A program made the position numbers and the translations under genes. 54,074 nucleotides of DNA, taken from the NCBI GenBank assembly GCA_050299335.1, contig JBNKVT010000013.1, forward strand, positions 1 through 54,074. Reading direction: 5' to 3'. Each line of letters opens with the position of its first letter. Position 1 is the stretch's first letter. A model generated the notes under the pieces. That model did no database searches. It was not told the DNA's origin and saw nothing but the letters and a program-made list of their open reading frames with translations. Of this stretch, positions 24,908 to 32,151 are shown piece by piece. This stretch comes from JBNKVT01 sp050299335 (GTDB lineage: Bacteria; Pseudomonadota; Alphaproteobacteria; Rhodobacterales; Rhodobacteraceae).

Positions 24908-25940
24908 GCTTGTCGACCCTTCGCGGCTCGAACCGTACCTGGCCGCCCATATTCCGGGTTTACTGGGGCCGATCCGCGTCGCGAAGACGCCGACCGGCCA
25001 GTCCAACCCGACCTTCGTGCTCACCGCCGCCTCGGGGCGCTATGTGCTGCGGCGGAAACCGCCTGGAGAACTGCTGAAATCCGCCCATGCGGTGGAGCGG
25101 GAATTTCGGGTGATGAAGGCGCTGGCTGAAACGGCGGTTCCGGTGCCCAAGATGCTGCATCTCTGCGAGGACGAAGCGGTGCTTGGCAAGCCGTTTTTCG
25201 TGATGGAGCATGTGGCAGGGGAGACCCTCGTCGATCCGCGCTGCCTGGGGCTTGCGGCAGAGGCGCGGGTTGCCCTGTACGACGCGATGAACGCGACGCT
25301 GGCCGCCCTGCACCAGGTGGATTTCAAGGCAGTGGGGCTGGGGGATTTCGGGCCTCCCGGGGACTATTTCGCCCGGCAGCTCACACGCTGGATCGGGCAG
25401 TACCGGGCGACGGAGACCGGGACATTGCCGCAGATGGAGGCGCTGATCGGCTGGCTGGAGGCGAACCTGCCCGCGGCGGACGGGCGGGCGGCGCTGGTGC
25501 ATGGGGACTACCGGCTCGACAACATGCTGGTCGATCCCGCGACCGGCGCGGTCCGGGCGCTGGTCGACTGGGAATTGTCGACCATCGGCCATCCACTGGC
25601 GGACCTGGCCGGGCAGGTGATGCAATGGGCGCTGCCGGTGGGCGAGGAGGGCAGGGGGCTGGATGGGGCGGAGCGAGCGGCGCTGGGGATCCCGTCCGAC
25701 GCCGACTATGTGGAGACCTATGCGGGCCGGGCGGGGTTGACCCGGATCGAGGGGTTCGGCTTCGCGCTGGCCTTCGCCTTCTTCCGGATGGCGGCGATCC
25801 TGCAGGGGGTGAAGGTCCGGGGGCTTCAGGGCAATGCCTCGAACCCGGAGAAGGCCGCGCGGCTGGGGCGGCTGGTGCCGGTCTATGCGGGGCTGGCGCT
25901 GGAGCGGATCGAGCGTGTCGAGCGAGGCGTTTCACCGTGA
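24900..25940 (+). CDS. APH-family phosphotransferase, ACAD10/11 kinase-domain-like
   Basis: A 346-residue kinase of the aminoglycoside phosphotransferase fold, matching the N-terminal domain of human ACAD11 and LvaA-type 4-hydroxyacyl-CoA kinases. Key motifs are QSNPTFVL and YVLRRKPPGELLKSAHAVER (nucleotide lobe), FFVMEHVAGETL (hinge), the catalytic loop HGDYRLDN (about 201-208), and DWELSTIGHPLADLA (metal-binding Asp, about 223). The ATG at 24900 lies inside the phosphatase gene. An antibiotic-resistance role is unlikely given the DWELSTIGHP signature and the dehydrogenase partner. A 230-base spacer without a clear terminator follows. Confidence 0.88.
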   Translation: MSELVDPSRLEPYLAAHIPGLLGPIRVAKTPTGQSNPTFVLTAASGRYVLRRKPPGELLKSAHAVEREFRVMKALAETAVPVPKMLHLCEDEAVLGKPFFVMEHVAGETLVDPRCLGLAAEARVALYDAMNATLAALHQVDFKAVGLGDFGPPGDYFARQLTRWIGQYRATETGTLPQMEALIGWLEANLPAADGRAALVHGDYRLDNMLVDPATGAVRALVDWELSTIGHPLADLAGQVMQWALPVGEEGRGLDGAERAALGIPSDADYVETYAGRAGLTRIEGFGFALAFAFFRMAAILQGVKVRGLQGNASNPEKAARLGRLVPVYAGLALERIERVERGVSP

Positions 25941-26223
25941 AACGAGAACTTAACTTGCGGAAAATAAATCATAAAATGGTTTCCGATGAGTTAATTTAAC
26001 CCGATGGAAACCGTACCGGCAGAAGCGGTGCGGGCGCTGCTGGAGTAGCGACGCCCGGGGGCGGAGCCTTCATCCTGCGTTGGGCTGGCGGTCTTCAGCA
26101 GCGCCGGGACGTCCCGGTAGCCAGTTTCCGCCGAAGGGGCGTGACTCCGGAAGTCTCGAGTCGCGCCCCTGTCACCTTGTTGTAAGTTGGAATCTGCTAA
26201 TGTCGTCGCAGGAGGTACCGAGA

Positions 26224-26787
26224 ATGTCTGATCTGTCCCAGGCCATCGCTGCCAATATCGCGGGTCGCCGCCGCGAAATCTCGCTGGCGGAACGGGGGTT
26301 CCTTCTGGCCAATGCGGCCGCCGACACCGTGGGGCTGTGCCGCAGGGCGCTGGCGCGGCTGGCCGTGAAGGCGGCAGACGGGATCGGTGTGGTGCGGCTG
26401 CGGATGATGAAGGCGGCGCCGAAACTGGGCGCCGATCTTGCGAATCGCCTGGCCGAAACGCGTCAGGCGCGCACCGAGGCTGAGGCGGCGCAACCGGTCC
26501 AGATCCCGGCGCCCGTGCGCCGCCGCTGGGAAGCGGCGCTGAAACGTCTTGGCCGGTACCAGGTTCGCGAGGCGCTGGACAGAACCATGCATCTTCCCGA
26601 GACAGCGCCCTTTATGGACGCCGATACCGGACTGACCCATGGTGCCACGCGCTATCCGAGCCGGGGCTTCGTCGTTGACTGGGCAGCGGATTCGCCCGAG
26701 GACGATGGCGGTATCTGGCGGGTTTTGACCATCTGCGCGATCTTCGCCATGATCGGGGCGGGGTTGCTGTTCTTGTCGGTGCTGTAG
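26224..26787 (+). CDS. Hypothetical protein with C-terminal membrane anchor
   Basis: A 187-residue protein I do not recognise. It is strongly basic and helical in the N-terminal 120 residues (IAGRRREISLAERGF, LCRRALARLAVKAAD, RLRMMKAAPKLGADL) and ends in a single transmembrane helix (about 164-187). This suggests a tail-anchored inner-membrane protein with a cytoplasmic, perhaps nucleic-acid- or membrane-binding, domain. The ATG at 26224 is well supported by AGGAGG 8-9 bases upstream; the reading frame extends to 26080 through non-conserved sequence. The gene is monocistronic in appearance, with 283 and 399 empty bases on either side. Confidence 0.7.
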   Translation: MSDLSQAIAANIAGRRREISLAERGFLLANAAADTVGLCRRALARLAVKAADGIGVVRLRMMKAAPKLGADLANRLAETRQARTEAEAAQPVQIPAPVRRRWEAALKRLGRYQVREALDRTMHLPETAPFMDADTGLTHGATRYPSRGFVVDWAADSPEDDGGIWRVLTICAIFAMIGAGLLFLSVL

Positions 26788-27186
26788 AACCGTTGCCTTT
26801 GAACGGCACAGGCGCCGCCGCCCGATTCCGGCTGCGGAGCCTGCACCGCCCTGGAACCCGAAACCGATAAGCCGGCCCGGGTCGCAGGCAAACCGCTACG
26901 GATCGCCCTGTCGACCGACGGATATTCAGCCCCACCCGTGAGGCAGCGATTGCAAAGCAAATGCCTTCGCGGGATGGATTGAATGCAATTTGGTGCAACA
27001 CGCTTGTCCTATGCTGATCCCGGCTCTTGGGCGAAGAAAGAGCCAGTGCGCCACGCCATTGATGGCGTGCAGTGGCTATCGAGCCGTGGAAAAACTAGCC
27101 GTTGCGGCTTACGGCTGCCCATATCACACTCATCGCGGGGCTGACCGCAGGCGATCTGGAGCCGATCCCGGCTCCGGGAAGATGCC
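26788..27186. other. 399-bp intergenic region with a hairpin-rich leader
   Basis: The first half shows nothing I can name. The second half (27022-27175), just ahead of the HTTM-DCC gene, holds four successive perfect inverted repeats, listed separately. Short reading frames cross the region but would disrupt none of the hairpins and have no ribosome binding sites. Confidence 0.55.
27022..27175 (+). other. Four tandem hairpins in the leader of the HTTM-DCC gene
   Basis: Hairpin 1 is GGCTCTT/AAGAGCC (27022-27044, 9-base loop). Hairpin 2 is CACGCCA-TTGA-TGGCGTG (27052-27069). Hairpin 3 is AGCCGT/ACGGCT (27097-27116, 8-base loop). Hairpin 4 is GGAGCCG-ATCC-CGGCTCC (27158-27175), ending 11 bases before the start codon at 27187. 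All are perfect. They could form a structured 5' leader; none carries a T-run. Confidence 0.5.
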
Positions 27187-29001
27187 ATGGGAGAGACGAT
27201 GCGGGCAGGACGCGGATTTGCTTCGGTGGCGCCGTGGCGCGAGGTGTTCGGCATCGACCTCCGGACGCTGGCGCTGTTCCGGGTGTTCCTCGGGCTCTAC
27301 CTGATCGCCGACCTGGTTCTGCGGGCCCGCGATCTTTCCGCCCATTATACCGATTTCGGCATCATGCCCCGCGACCTCGCGCAGTCGTTCCTATGGCCGT
27401 CTTCGGTCTCGGTTCACCTGGCCAATGGCGGTGCGGTCTTCCAGGCGGCGCTGTTCGCGCTGGCGGGCGTCTTCGCACTGATGCTGGTGGTCGGCTGGCG
27501 GACCCGGCTGGCCACCATCGCAAGCTGGGCCTTGCTCATGTCACTGCAGAACCGTAACCCGCTTATCCTGTCGGGGGAGGACAATCTGGCGATATTGCTG
27601 CTGTTCTGGGCGATGTTCCTGCCGATCGGCGGGCGCTTTTCTGTCGATGCGGCGCTGGACAGCAGGGCCGCGCGGCCGCCCGACGCCTTCTGCTCCATCG
27701 CCTCGGCAGGGCTGCTGATCCAGGGCATGTCGATGTATTTCTTCTCGGCCCTCCTGAAGTCGGACCCGATCTGGATACCGGAGGGTACCGCGGTCTATTA
27801 TGCGCTCAATCTCGACTATTTCGCGACGCCCTTCGCGCTGTGGTTCCGCCAGTTCGACGGCATGATGCGGGTGCTGACCTATGGCGTGTGGACGCTGGAA
27901 CTGGTTGGCCCGGTGCTGATGTTCTCGCCGATCCTGCACCGGCCGTTGCGGGGCCTGCTGATGGGCTGTTTCATCTTCATGCATCTGGGGTTCTGGATGT
28001 GCCTCGAAATCGGGATGTTTCCGGTGATTTCGATCATAATGAACCTGACATTCATGCCCGGCTGGATGTGGGATGCGCTCGAACGCAGGCTGACGCCTGA
28101 CGCCGCCACCGGGCTGCGGATCTGGTATGACCGCGACTGCGCCTTCTGCCGCAAGGCCTGTCGGATCATCGCAACCTTTCTCTGTCTCGGGGAGGTGCCG
28201 ATCCGGCCGGCCCAGGACGATCCCCGCATCGGCGGGCTGCTTGAGGCATCGAACAGTTGGGTTGTCACCGACCGGGGCGCCGATCATCTCGGCTGGCAGG
28301 CGCTCTGCCGTCTGGTTGCCGGATCGCCGCTGGCCCGGCCGCTTGCCGGGCCGATGCGATGGCCGGTCGTCGCCCGTGCCGGGGATCGGGTCTATCGCCG
28401 GATCGCGGCGCACCGGCCGCGCCTGGCGAAGGCCGCCGCCAATCTCCTGCCGCTGCGCCCGCTGCGGGTGAAGCCGAGCCGCCTGGGCAGGCTTCTGGCC
28501 GCCTCGGCACTGGTCTTCGTCACGGTTCAGAACCTGTCGACCCTGCCAGCCGCCTCGATCCGCCTTCCCGACGGATTTCGCGCGGTTCGCCAGAGCCTCG
28601 GCCTCTATCAGCACTGGACCATGTTCGCCCCCTATCCGGAAGTTACCAGCCCCTGGCCGGTGATCCGCGGCGTGCTGGCCGACGGCACGGTGGTCGATGT
28701 CTACAACCGCCGCCTCGGGCCGCCGCCGAGCCAAAGGCCCGAGGTCGTTTCCGCCGTCTATGCCAATGGCCGCTGGCGCAAGTTCCTGTCGCAGCTCGAA
28801 GACGAAAGCTACATGGCCGGGCCTCATGAACTGGCCAGGAGCTACGCGCGTTTCCTTTGCCGCAGCTGGAACAGGGGGCAACCGGACGGGCGGCATCTCG
28901 GAGCCCTGGCGATCTCGTTTCAGGTCGAGTGGACCAATCCGCCGGGCACCCCCAAGGACCTGGAGACCAACCTGGTCCTGAACCATGATTGCCTCAGGTA
29001 G
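27187..29001 (+). CDS. HTTM domain protein fused to a DCC (DUF393) thiol-disulfide domain
   Basis: A 604-residue membrane protein. Residues about 15-300 form the HTTM domain, a multi-helix membrane domain related to vitamin K-dependent gamma-carboxylase (LALFRVFLGLYLIADLVLR; SGEDNLAILLLFWAMFLPIG; IPEGTAVYYALNLDYFATP). It is followed by a DCC domain with the motif YDRDCAFCRKAC (about 314-325), a CxxC-type redox centre, and a C-terminal soluble domain (LYQHWTMFAPYPE) typical of HTTM proteins. The bacterial function is unknown; a membrane redox or carboxylation enzyme is speculative. ATG 27187 has GGGAAG upstream, and 27199 is an alternative with GGAGAG. Confidence 0.82.
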   Translation: MGETMRAGRGFASVAPWREVFGIDLRTLALFRVFLGLYLIADLVLRARDLSAHYTDFGIMPRDLAQSFLWPSSVSVHLANGGAVFQAALFALAGVFALMLVVGWRTRLATIASWALLMSLQNRNPLILSGEDNLAILLLFWAMFLPIGGRFSVDAALDSRAARPPDAFCSIASAGLLIQGMSMYFFSALLKSDPIWIPEGTAVYYALNLDYFATPFALWFRQFDGMMRVLTYGVWTLELVGPVLMFSPILHRPLRGLLMGCFIFMHLGFWMCLEIGMFPVISIIMNLTFMPGWMWDALERRLTPDAATGLRIWYDRDCAFCRKACRIIATFLCLGEVPIRPAQDDPRIGGLLEASNSWVVTDRGADHLGWQALCRLVAGSPLARPLAGPMRWPVVARAGDRVYRRIAAHRPRLAKAAANLLPLRPLRVKPSRLGRLLAASALVFVTVQNLSTLPAASIRLPDGFRAVRQSLGLYQHWTMFAPYPEVTSPWPVIRGVLADGTVVDVYNRRLGPPPSQRPEVVSAVYANGRWRKFLSQLEDESYMAGPHELARSYARFLCRSWNRGQPDGRHLGALAISFQVEWTNPPGTPKDLETNLVLNHDCLR

Positions 29002-29124
29002 GCCATGCCGGTCCCAGTGGAGTGCCGGTCCTCAACCGTCACCTGCAAGGCGTGCCGGCTGGTTGTCCGGCTGACGGGTCCGGCCGGGACCCTGATTTCG
29101 GCAATCGGTTCGGCGCAACAGGCC

Positions 29125-29616
29125 CTAGAACGGGATCTCGTCGTCGAGATCGCCGGCGCCGCCGGACGGACCAGGGTCGCCCTGGGGACCGCCGCCGTAA
29201 TTGCCGCCGCCGCCGTAATTACCGCCACCGCCACCGCCGCCACCACCGCTACCGCCGCCGTCGCCACGGCCGTCGAGCATGGTCAGTTCCCCGCGATAGG
29301 GCCGGAGCACGACTTCGGTCGTGTAGCGGTCCTGGCCGGACTGGTCCTGCCATTTGCGGGTTTCGAGCTGACCCTCGAGATAGACCTTGGAGCCTTTGCG
29401 GAGATACTGTTCGGCGATGCGCACCAGCGGTTCGGAAAAGATCGCCACTCGGTGCCATTCGGTCCGCTCGCGGTTCTCGCCGGTATTGCGGTCGCGCCAG
29501 CGTTCCGAGGTGGCGACGGACAGATTGGCCACCTTGCCGCCATTGGGAAAGCTGCGCACATCGGGGTCGGCGCCGAGATTTCCTACCAGGATCACCTTGT
29601 TCACACTGCCTGCCAT
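29125..29616 (-). CDS. ssb: Single-stranded DNA-binding protein
   Basis: A 163-residue SSB that coats single-stranded DNA in replication, recombination and repair. The OB fold spans about 1-110 (MAGSVNKVILVGNLGADPDV, SERWRDRNTGENRERTEWHR, KGSKVYLEGQLETRKWQDQ). A very glycine-rich linker follows (about 118-150), and the chain ends in the acidic tail LDDEIPF that recruits partner proteins. The length is normal. I looked for an alphaproteobacterial LexA box (GTTC-N7-GTTC or GAAC-N7-GAAC) upstream and did not see one. Confidence 0.95.
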   Translation of the reverse strand: MAGSVNKVILVGNLGADPDVRSFPNGGKVANLSVATSERWRDRNTGENRERTEWHRVAIFSEPLVRIAEQYLRKGSKVYLEGQLETRKWQDQSGQDRYTTEVVLRPYRGELTMLDGRGDGGGSGGGGGGGGGNYGGGGNYGGGPQGDPGPSGGAGDLDDEIPF

Positions 29617-29711
29617 TCTTGTCTCCTCGTTTCCCCGGCTTCCGATTCACGGAATTTCGGGGACAGTAGCGAATTTGCCATATCTTAACCACAACGATCC
29701 TTGCCAAAATC

Positions 29712-29738
29712 TAAATTGCTGACAATTTGCGGAAATTC
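29712..29738. promoter_or_regulatory. Candidate regulatory motif AAATT-N6-AATTT-GCGG-AAATT (site 2)
   Basis: It matches site 1 at 22362-22387 apart from single-base insertions or deletions. It lies in the divergent spacer between ssb and the first lytic transglycosylase gene, followed by TTTAACC. It could be a common operator or promoter element. Confidence 0.4.
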
Positions 29739-29793
29739 TGGTTTAACCCATTGTAAATGGGGCCGGAGAGCCCTTCTTGCCAAAGGCAGGCAA

Positions 29794-30885
29794 ATGAGAG
29801 CAGACAATCCCGTCCTGGCCGGAATGGCCCTGGTGATGGTCGCGGTATCAGTCACGGTCGCTTGTGCCGGACCCGTGGCGGCGCAGCCGGTTGGCGCGTC
29901 CGAAGCGGCGGGTCAGCCGGAGGCCGATCCGCTGGCCGAATTCAAGGCAGCGCTCGATGCGCTCGACCTGACCCCGCTCGGCGAGGTGGAAGACAGGGTT
30001 CCGGTCGATCCGGCCAGCCTGGATTACGGGGTCCTGCCGGCGGTGCGCGCGGGCGAGCCCTCGTTGCTGGAGCACCGGGCGGAAGACGAAATCGCGGTCG
30101 AAACGGCCGATCCCGATGGCGACGCGGCGGCATCCCGCCCGGCCGGCAGCTATGCCATCGCGGAAGAGCCGTTTCACCAAAGCAATGTCCGGTTTGCAAG
30201 GCCCGCAAGCGTGATTACCGACCGGCTCGAAGGCCGTGCGGCCGCCGTGCCGGGGCCCGGAGCGGCGGGCGACAGCACCGTCGCGGCAACCGGCGACACG
30301 ACGCCTGCGACATCGGCCATGGTGGGCCCGCAGGGCGAGCTGCGGATCAAGGCCAGCGACGGGATGCGCAATTCGCTGGCGGCATTGCGGCAGCGCACCT
30401 TGGAAAATCCGATCGCCTATCCGCAGCCGATCGCCCTGGCGGCGCGGTCGACCCATGGGCCGATCCTGAAGGAGGGTATCGGCGGCGACTACAGGCCGAC
30501 CTCTGAATATGCCGAGATCGCGCGGGCCGTGGCGCGGATGCATGCGGTGCCCGAGCAATTGTTCCTGAAACTGGTCAGGGCCGAGAGCAACTGGAACCCC
30601 GAAGCGGTCTCGCGGGTCGGGGCCCTGGGCCTGGCGCAGTTGATGCCGGGAACCGCGGATTTGCTCGGGGTCGATCCCCATGACCCCTACCAGAATCTCG
30701 AAGGCGGGGCGCGGTATCTCTCCCAGCAATACAAGCGCTTCGGTCGCTGGGATTTCGCTCTAGCGGCCTATAATGCCGGGCCCGGCGCGGTCGAGCAATA
30801 CGGCGGGATTCCCCCCTATGTCGAGACCCAGGGCTATGTCAGGAAGATCCTCGGAACCGACATGATGCAGGTCGGCGCGCAGTAG
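29794..30885 (+). CDS. Lytic transglycosylase, SLT domain (copy 1)
   Basis: A 363-residue exported protein that cleaves peptidoglycan to 1,6-anhydromuropeptides. The signal peptide (about 1-30) ends VAAQPVG. Residues 35-235 are low-complexity and presumably a linker. The SLT domain begins near 250: LFLKLVRAESNWNPEAVS contains the catalytic Glu (about 264), followed by VGALGLAQLMPGTADLLGV, NLEGGARYLSQQY, ALAAYNAGPGAV and GYVRKIL. The start ATG follows AGGCAGG. It is paired with a second, shorter transglycosylase with the same domain about 160 bases on. Confidence 0.88.
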   Translation: MRADNPVLAGMALVMVAVSVTVACAGPVAAQPVGASEAAGQPEADPLAEFKAALDALDLTPLGEVEDRVPVDPASLDYGVLPAVRAGEPSLLEHRAEDEIAVETADPDGDAAASRPAGSYAIAEEPFHQSNVRFARPASVITDRLEGRAAAVPGPGAAGDSTVAATGDTTPATSAMVGPQGELRIKASDGMRNSLAALRQRTLENPIAYPQPIALAARSTHGPILKEGIGGDYRPTSEYAEIARAVARMHAVPEQLFLKLVRAESNWNPEAVSRVGALGLAQLMPGTADLLGVDPHDPYQNLEGGARYLSQQYKRFGRWDFALAAYNAGPGAVEQYGGIPPYVETQGYVRKILGTDMMQVGAQ

Positions 30886-31042
30886 CTCCCGCGCAGGCGC
30901 TTGGAATCCCTGACGGAATTCGAATGGGGCCGTCTGCAACATCCTGTTGTCAAAATTCAGGACGTCCGAGGGTGACAAATCGCGCGGAATGGGGATAATC
31001 ACCGCCGGTAAGGTGATATTCCTCGAGTGCAGGACGACGAAT

Positions 31043-31675
31043 TTGAACGTGGGGACATCTCTGGTTCTGGCCATCTTTCTGGCCGCCGCCATGCCGGCAT
31101 CGGCGGGCGGTGGGATATTCGGTGGCGGCTCGTCGGGTTCTAACCTGACCGATGCCGATCGCGAGGCGCTGCGGCGTCCGGTAGCGGGGCGGCTGCGGGG
31201 CACGCCAAGGGTCGAGCGCGAGGCGCCCGTGCGCGAGGTGCGGCTGACGCCAAAGGTCGATCTTTATGCGCCCTCCACCTATGGCAACGCGCCCGGCGGG
31301 GTGATCATCCCGCATGGGCCGATCGAGGTCATGGCCCGGGATGCGGCCGAGCGGCATGGAGTGCCGACGGAGCTTTTCTTCAAGCTGATCAAGCAGGAGA
31401 GCAACTGGCGGACCAATGCGCGGTCCCACAAGGGGGCTATCGGCCTGGCCCAGCTGATGCCCGGTACGGCGCGGGCGCTGGGTGTCGATCCCCATGATCC
31501 GGCGCAGAATCTCGAGGGCGGGGCGCGGTATTTGTCGATGCAATACCGGAAATTCCGCTCCTGGCGGCTGGCGCTGGCGGCCTATAATGCCGGGCCCGAG
31601 GCGGTGGAGAAATACAACGGCGTGCCGCCCTACCGCGAGACGCAGAATTACGTGCGGCGCATACTCGGCGAATAG
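31043..31675 (+). CDS. Lytic transglycosylase, SLT domain (copy 2)
   Basis: A 210-residue exported SLT-domain lytic transglycosylase. I chose the TTG at 31043: AGGAC lies seven bases upstream, and the product opens with a good signal peptide (NVGTSLVLAIFLAAAMPASA). An ATG at 30947 or 30989 would add a basic N terminus that spoils the signal. Catalytic Glu119 is in LIKQESNWRTNARS, then GAIGLAQLMPGTARALGVDP, NLEGGARYLSMQYRKF and ALAAYNAGPEAV. It is shorter than copy 1 because it lacks the long linker; the catalytic domains are close paralogs, pointing to a tandem duplication. Confidence 0.82.
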   Translation: MNVGTSLVLAIFLAAAMPASAGGGIFGGGSSGSNLTDADREALRRPVAGRLRGTPRVEREAPVREVRLTPKVDLYAPSTYGNAPGGVIIPHGPIEVMARDAAERHGVPTELFFKLIKQESNWRTNARSHKGAIGLAQLMPGTARALGVDPHDPAQNLEGGARYLSMQYRKFRSWRLALAAYNAGPEAVEKYNGVPPYRETQNYVRRILGE

Positions 31676-31724
31676 GGCGGTCCGGTGCCGGTTGGCACTG
31701 TGGTTCCCGGGTCGTCGCCGGGTC

Positions 31725-31770
31725 GCAAGAGCATCGTCCATGACTTCTGAATCACGGTCGATGCTCTTGC
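31725..31770. repeat. 12-bp inverted repeat GCAAGAGCATCG...CGATGCTCTTGC
   Basis: A perfect 12-bp stem around a 22-base loop; the right arm lies inside the first copy of the 83-base repeat. It could act as a bidirectional terminator without a T-run, or be part of a mobile palindromic element. Confidence 0.75.
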
Positions 31771-31829
31771 CCAACGATCTTGCGCGATGTCCGAGCCGAA
31801 ATTCGTTGCCGATTTTCTCCCCATCGCTC
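31747..31829. repeat. 83-base dispersed repeat, copy A
   Basis: It aligns without gaps to copy B at 31984-32066, with about four of five bases identical. Shared blocks include CTGAATCA, TTGCGCGATG, TCGTTGCCGATTT and CCATCGCTC. The right half is an imperfect nested palindrome. Confidence 0.75.
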
Positions 31830-31841
31830 TGGCGCAAAACC

Positions 31842-31866
31842 GGATCAGATTGAAACATTCTGATCC
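31842..31866. repeat. GGATCAGA...TCTGATCC hairpin flanked by AAAAC / GATTTTG
   Basis: An 8-bp perfect inverted repeat with a 9-base loop; flanking CGCAAAAC and GATTTTGC extend it imperfectly. It resembles alphaproteobacterial intergenic hairpin repeats I have seen elsewhere, but I cannot name the family. Confidence 0.6.
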
Positions 31867-31983
31867 CAGGATTTTGCTCAAGCCTATGTCTCTGGACCAA
31901 AATCTCACATGCGTTTTCCCCGCCTTGTCAGGGGGTGCGTCGGAGGAAGGGGCGCTTTCATTCTAGAGCCCCGTCCAGTTTAC

Positions 31984-32066
31984 CTGAATCAATCGCGGTG
32001 CTCTATCCCATTGATATTGCGCGATGCCCGAGTCGGAAATCGTTGCCGATTTCCTCGCCATCGCTC
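31984..32066. repeat. 83-base dispersed repeat, copy B
   Basis: The more regular copy: GCGATG...CATCGC encloses GGAAATCG-TTGC-CGATTTCC, forming a nested palindrome. The pair lies 154 bases apart in direct orientation. Confidence 0.75.
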
Positions 32067-32151
32067 GATAGCCGTAGACACTGCAAAGGCGCATGAGCGC
32101 GGATGCGAGGCCGATCGGACCTCATGTCATCCCCGACGGGCTGACGATCCG

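Larger units (their letters stand above)
31676..32151. other. 476-bp convergent intergenic region filled with palindromic repeats
   Basis: No gene is supported. The spacer separates the second transglycosylase (plus) from opgH (minus). It contains a 12-bp inverted repeat (31725-31770), two copies of an 83-base direct repeat, and an imperfect hairpin around GGATCAGA/TCTGATCC (31842-31866). It looks like a landing site for small non-coding repeats. Confidence 0.7.

Noticed and set aside
29617..29793. LexA/SOS box in the ssb-transglycosylase spacer
   Set aside because: Neither GTTC-N7-GTTC nor GAAC-N7-GAAC could be found; the AT-rich motif there has a different structure.
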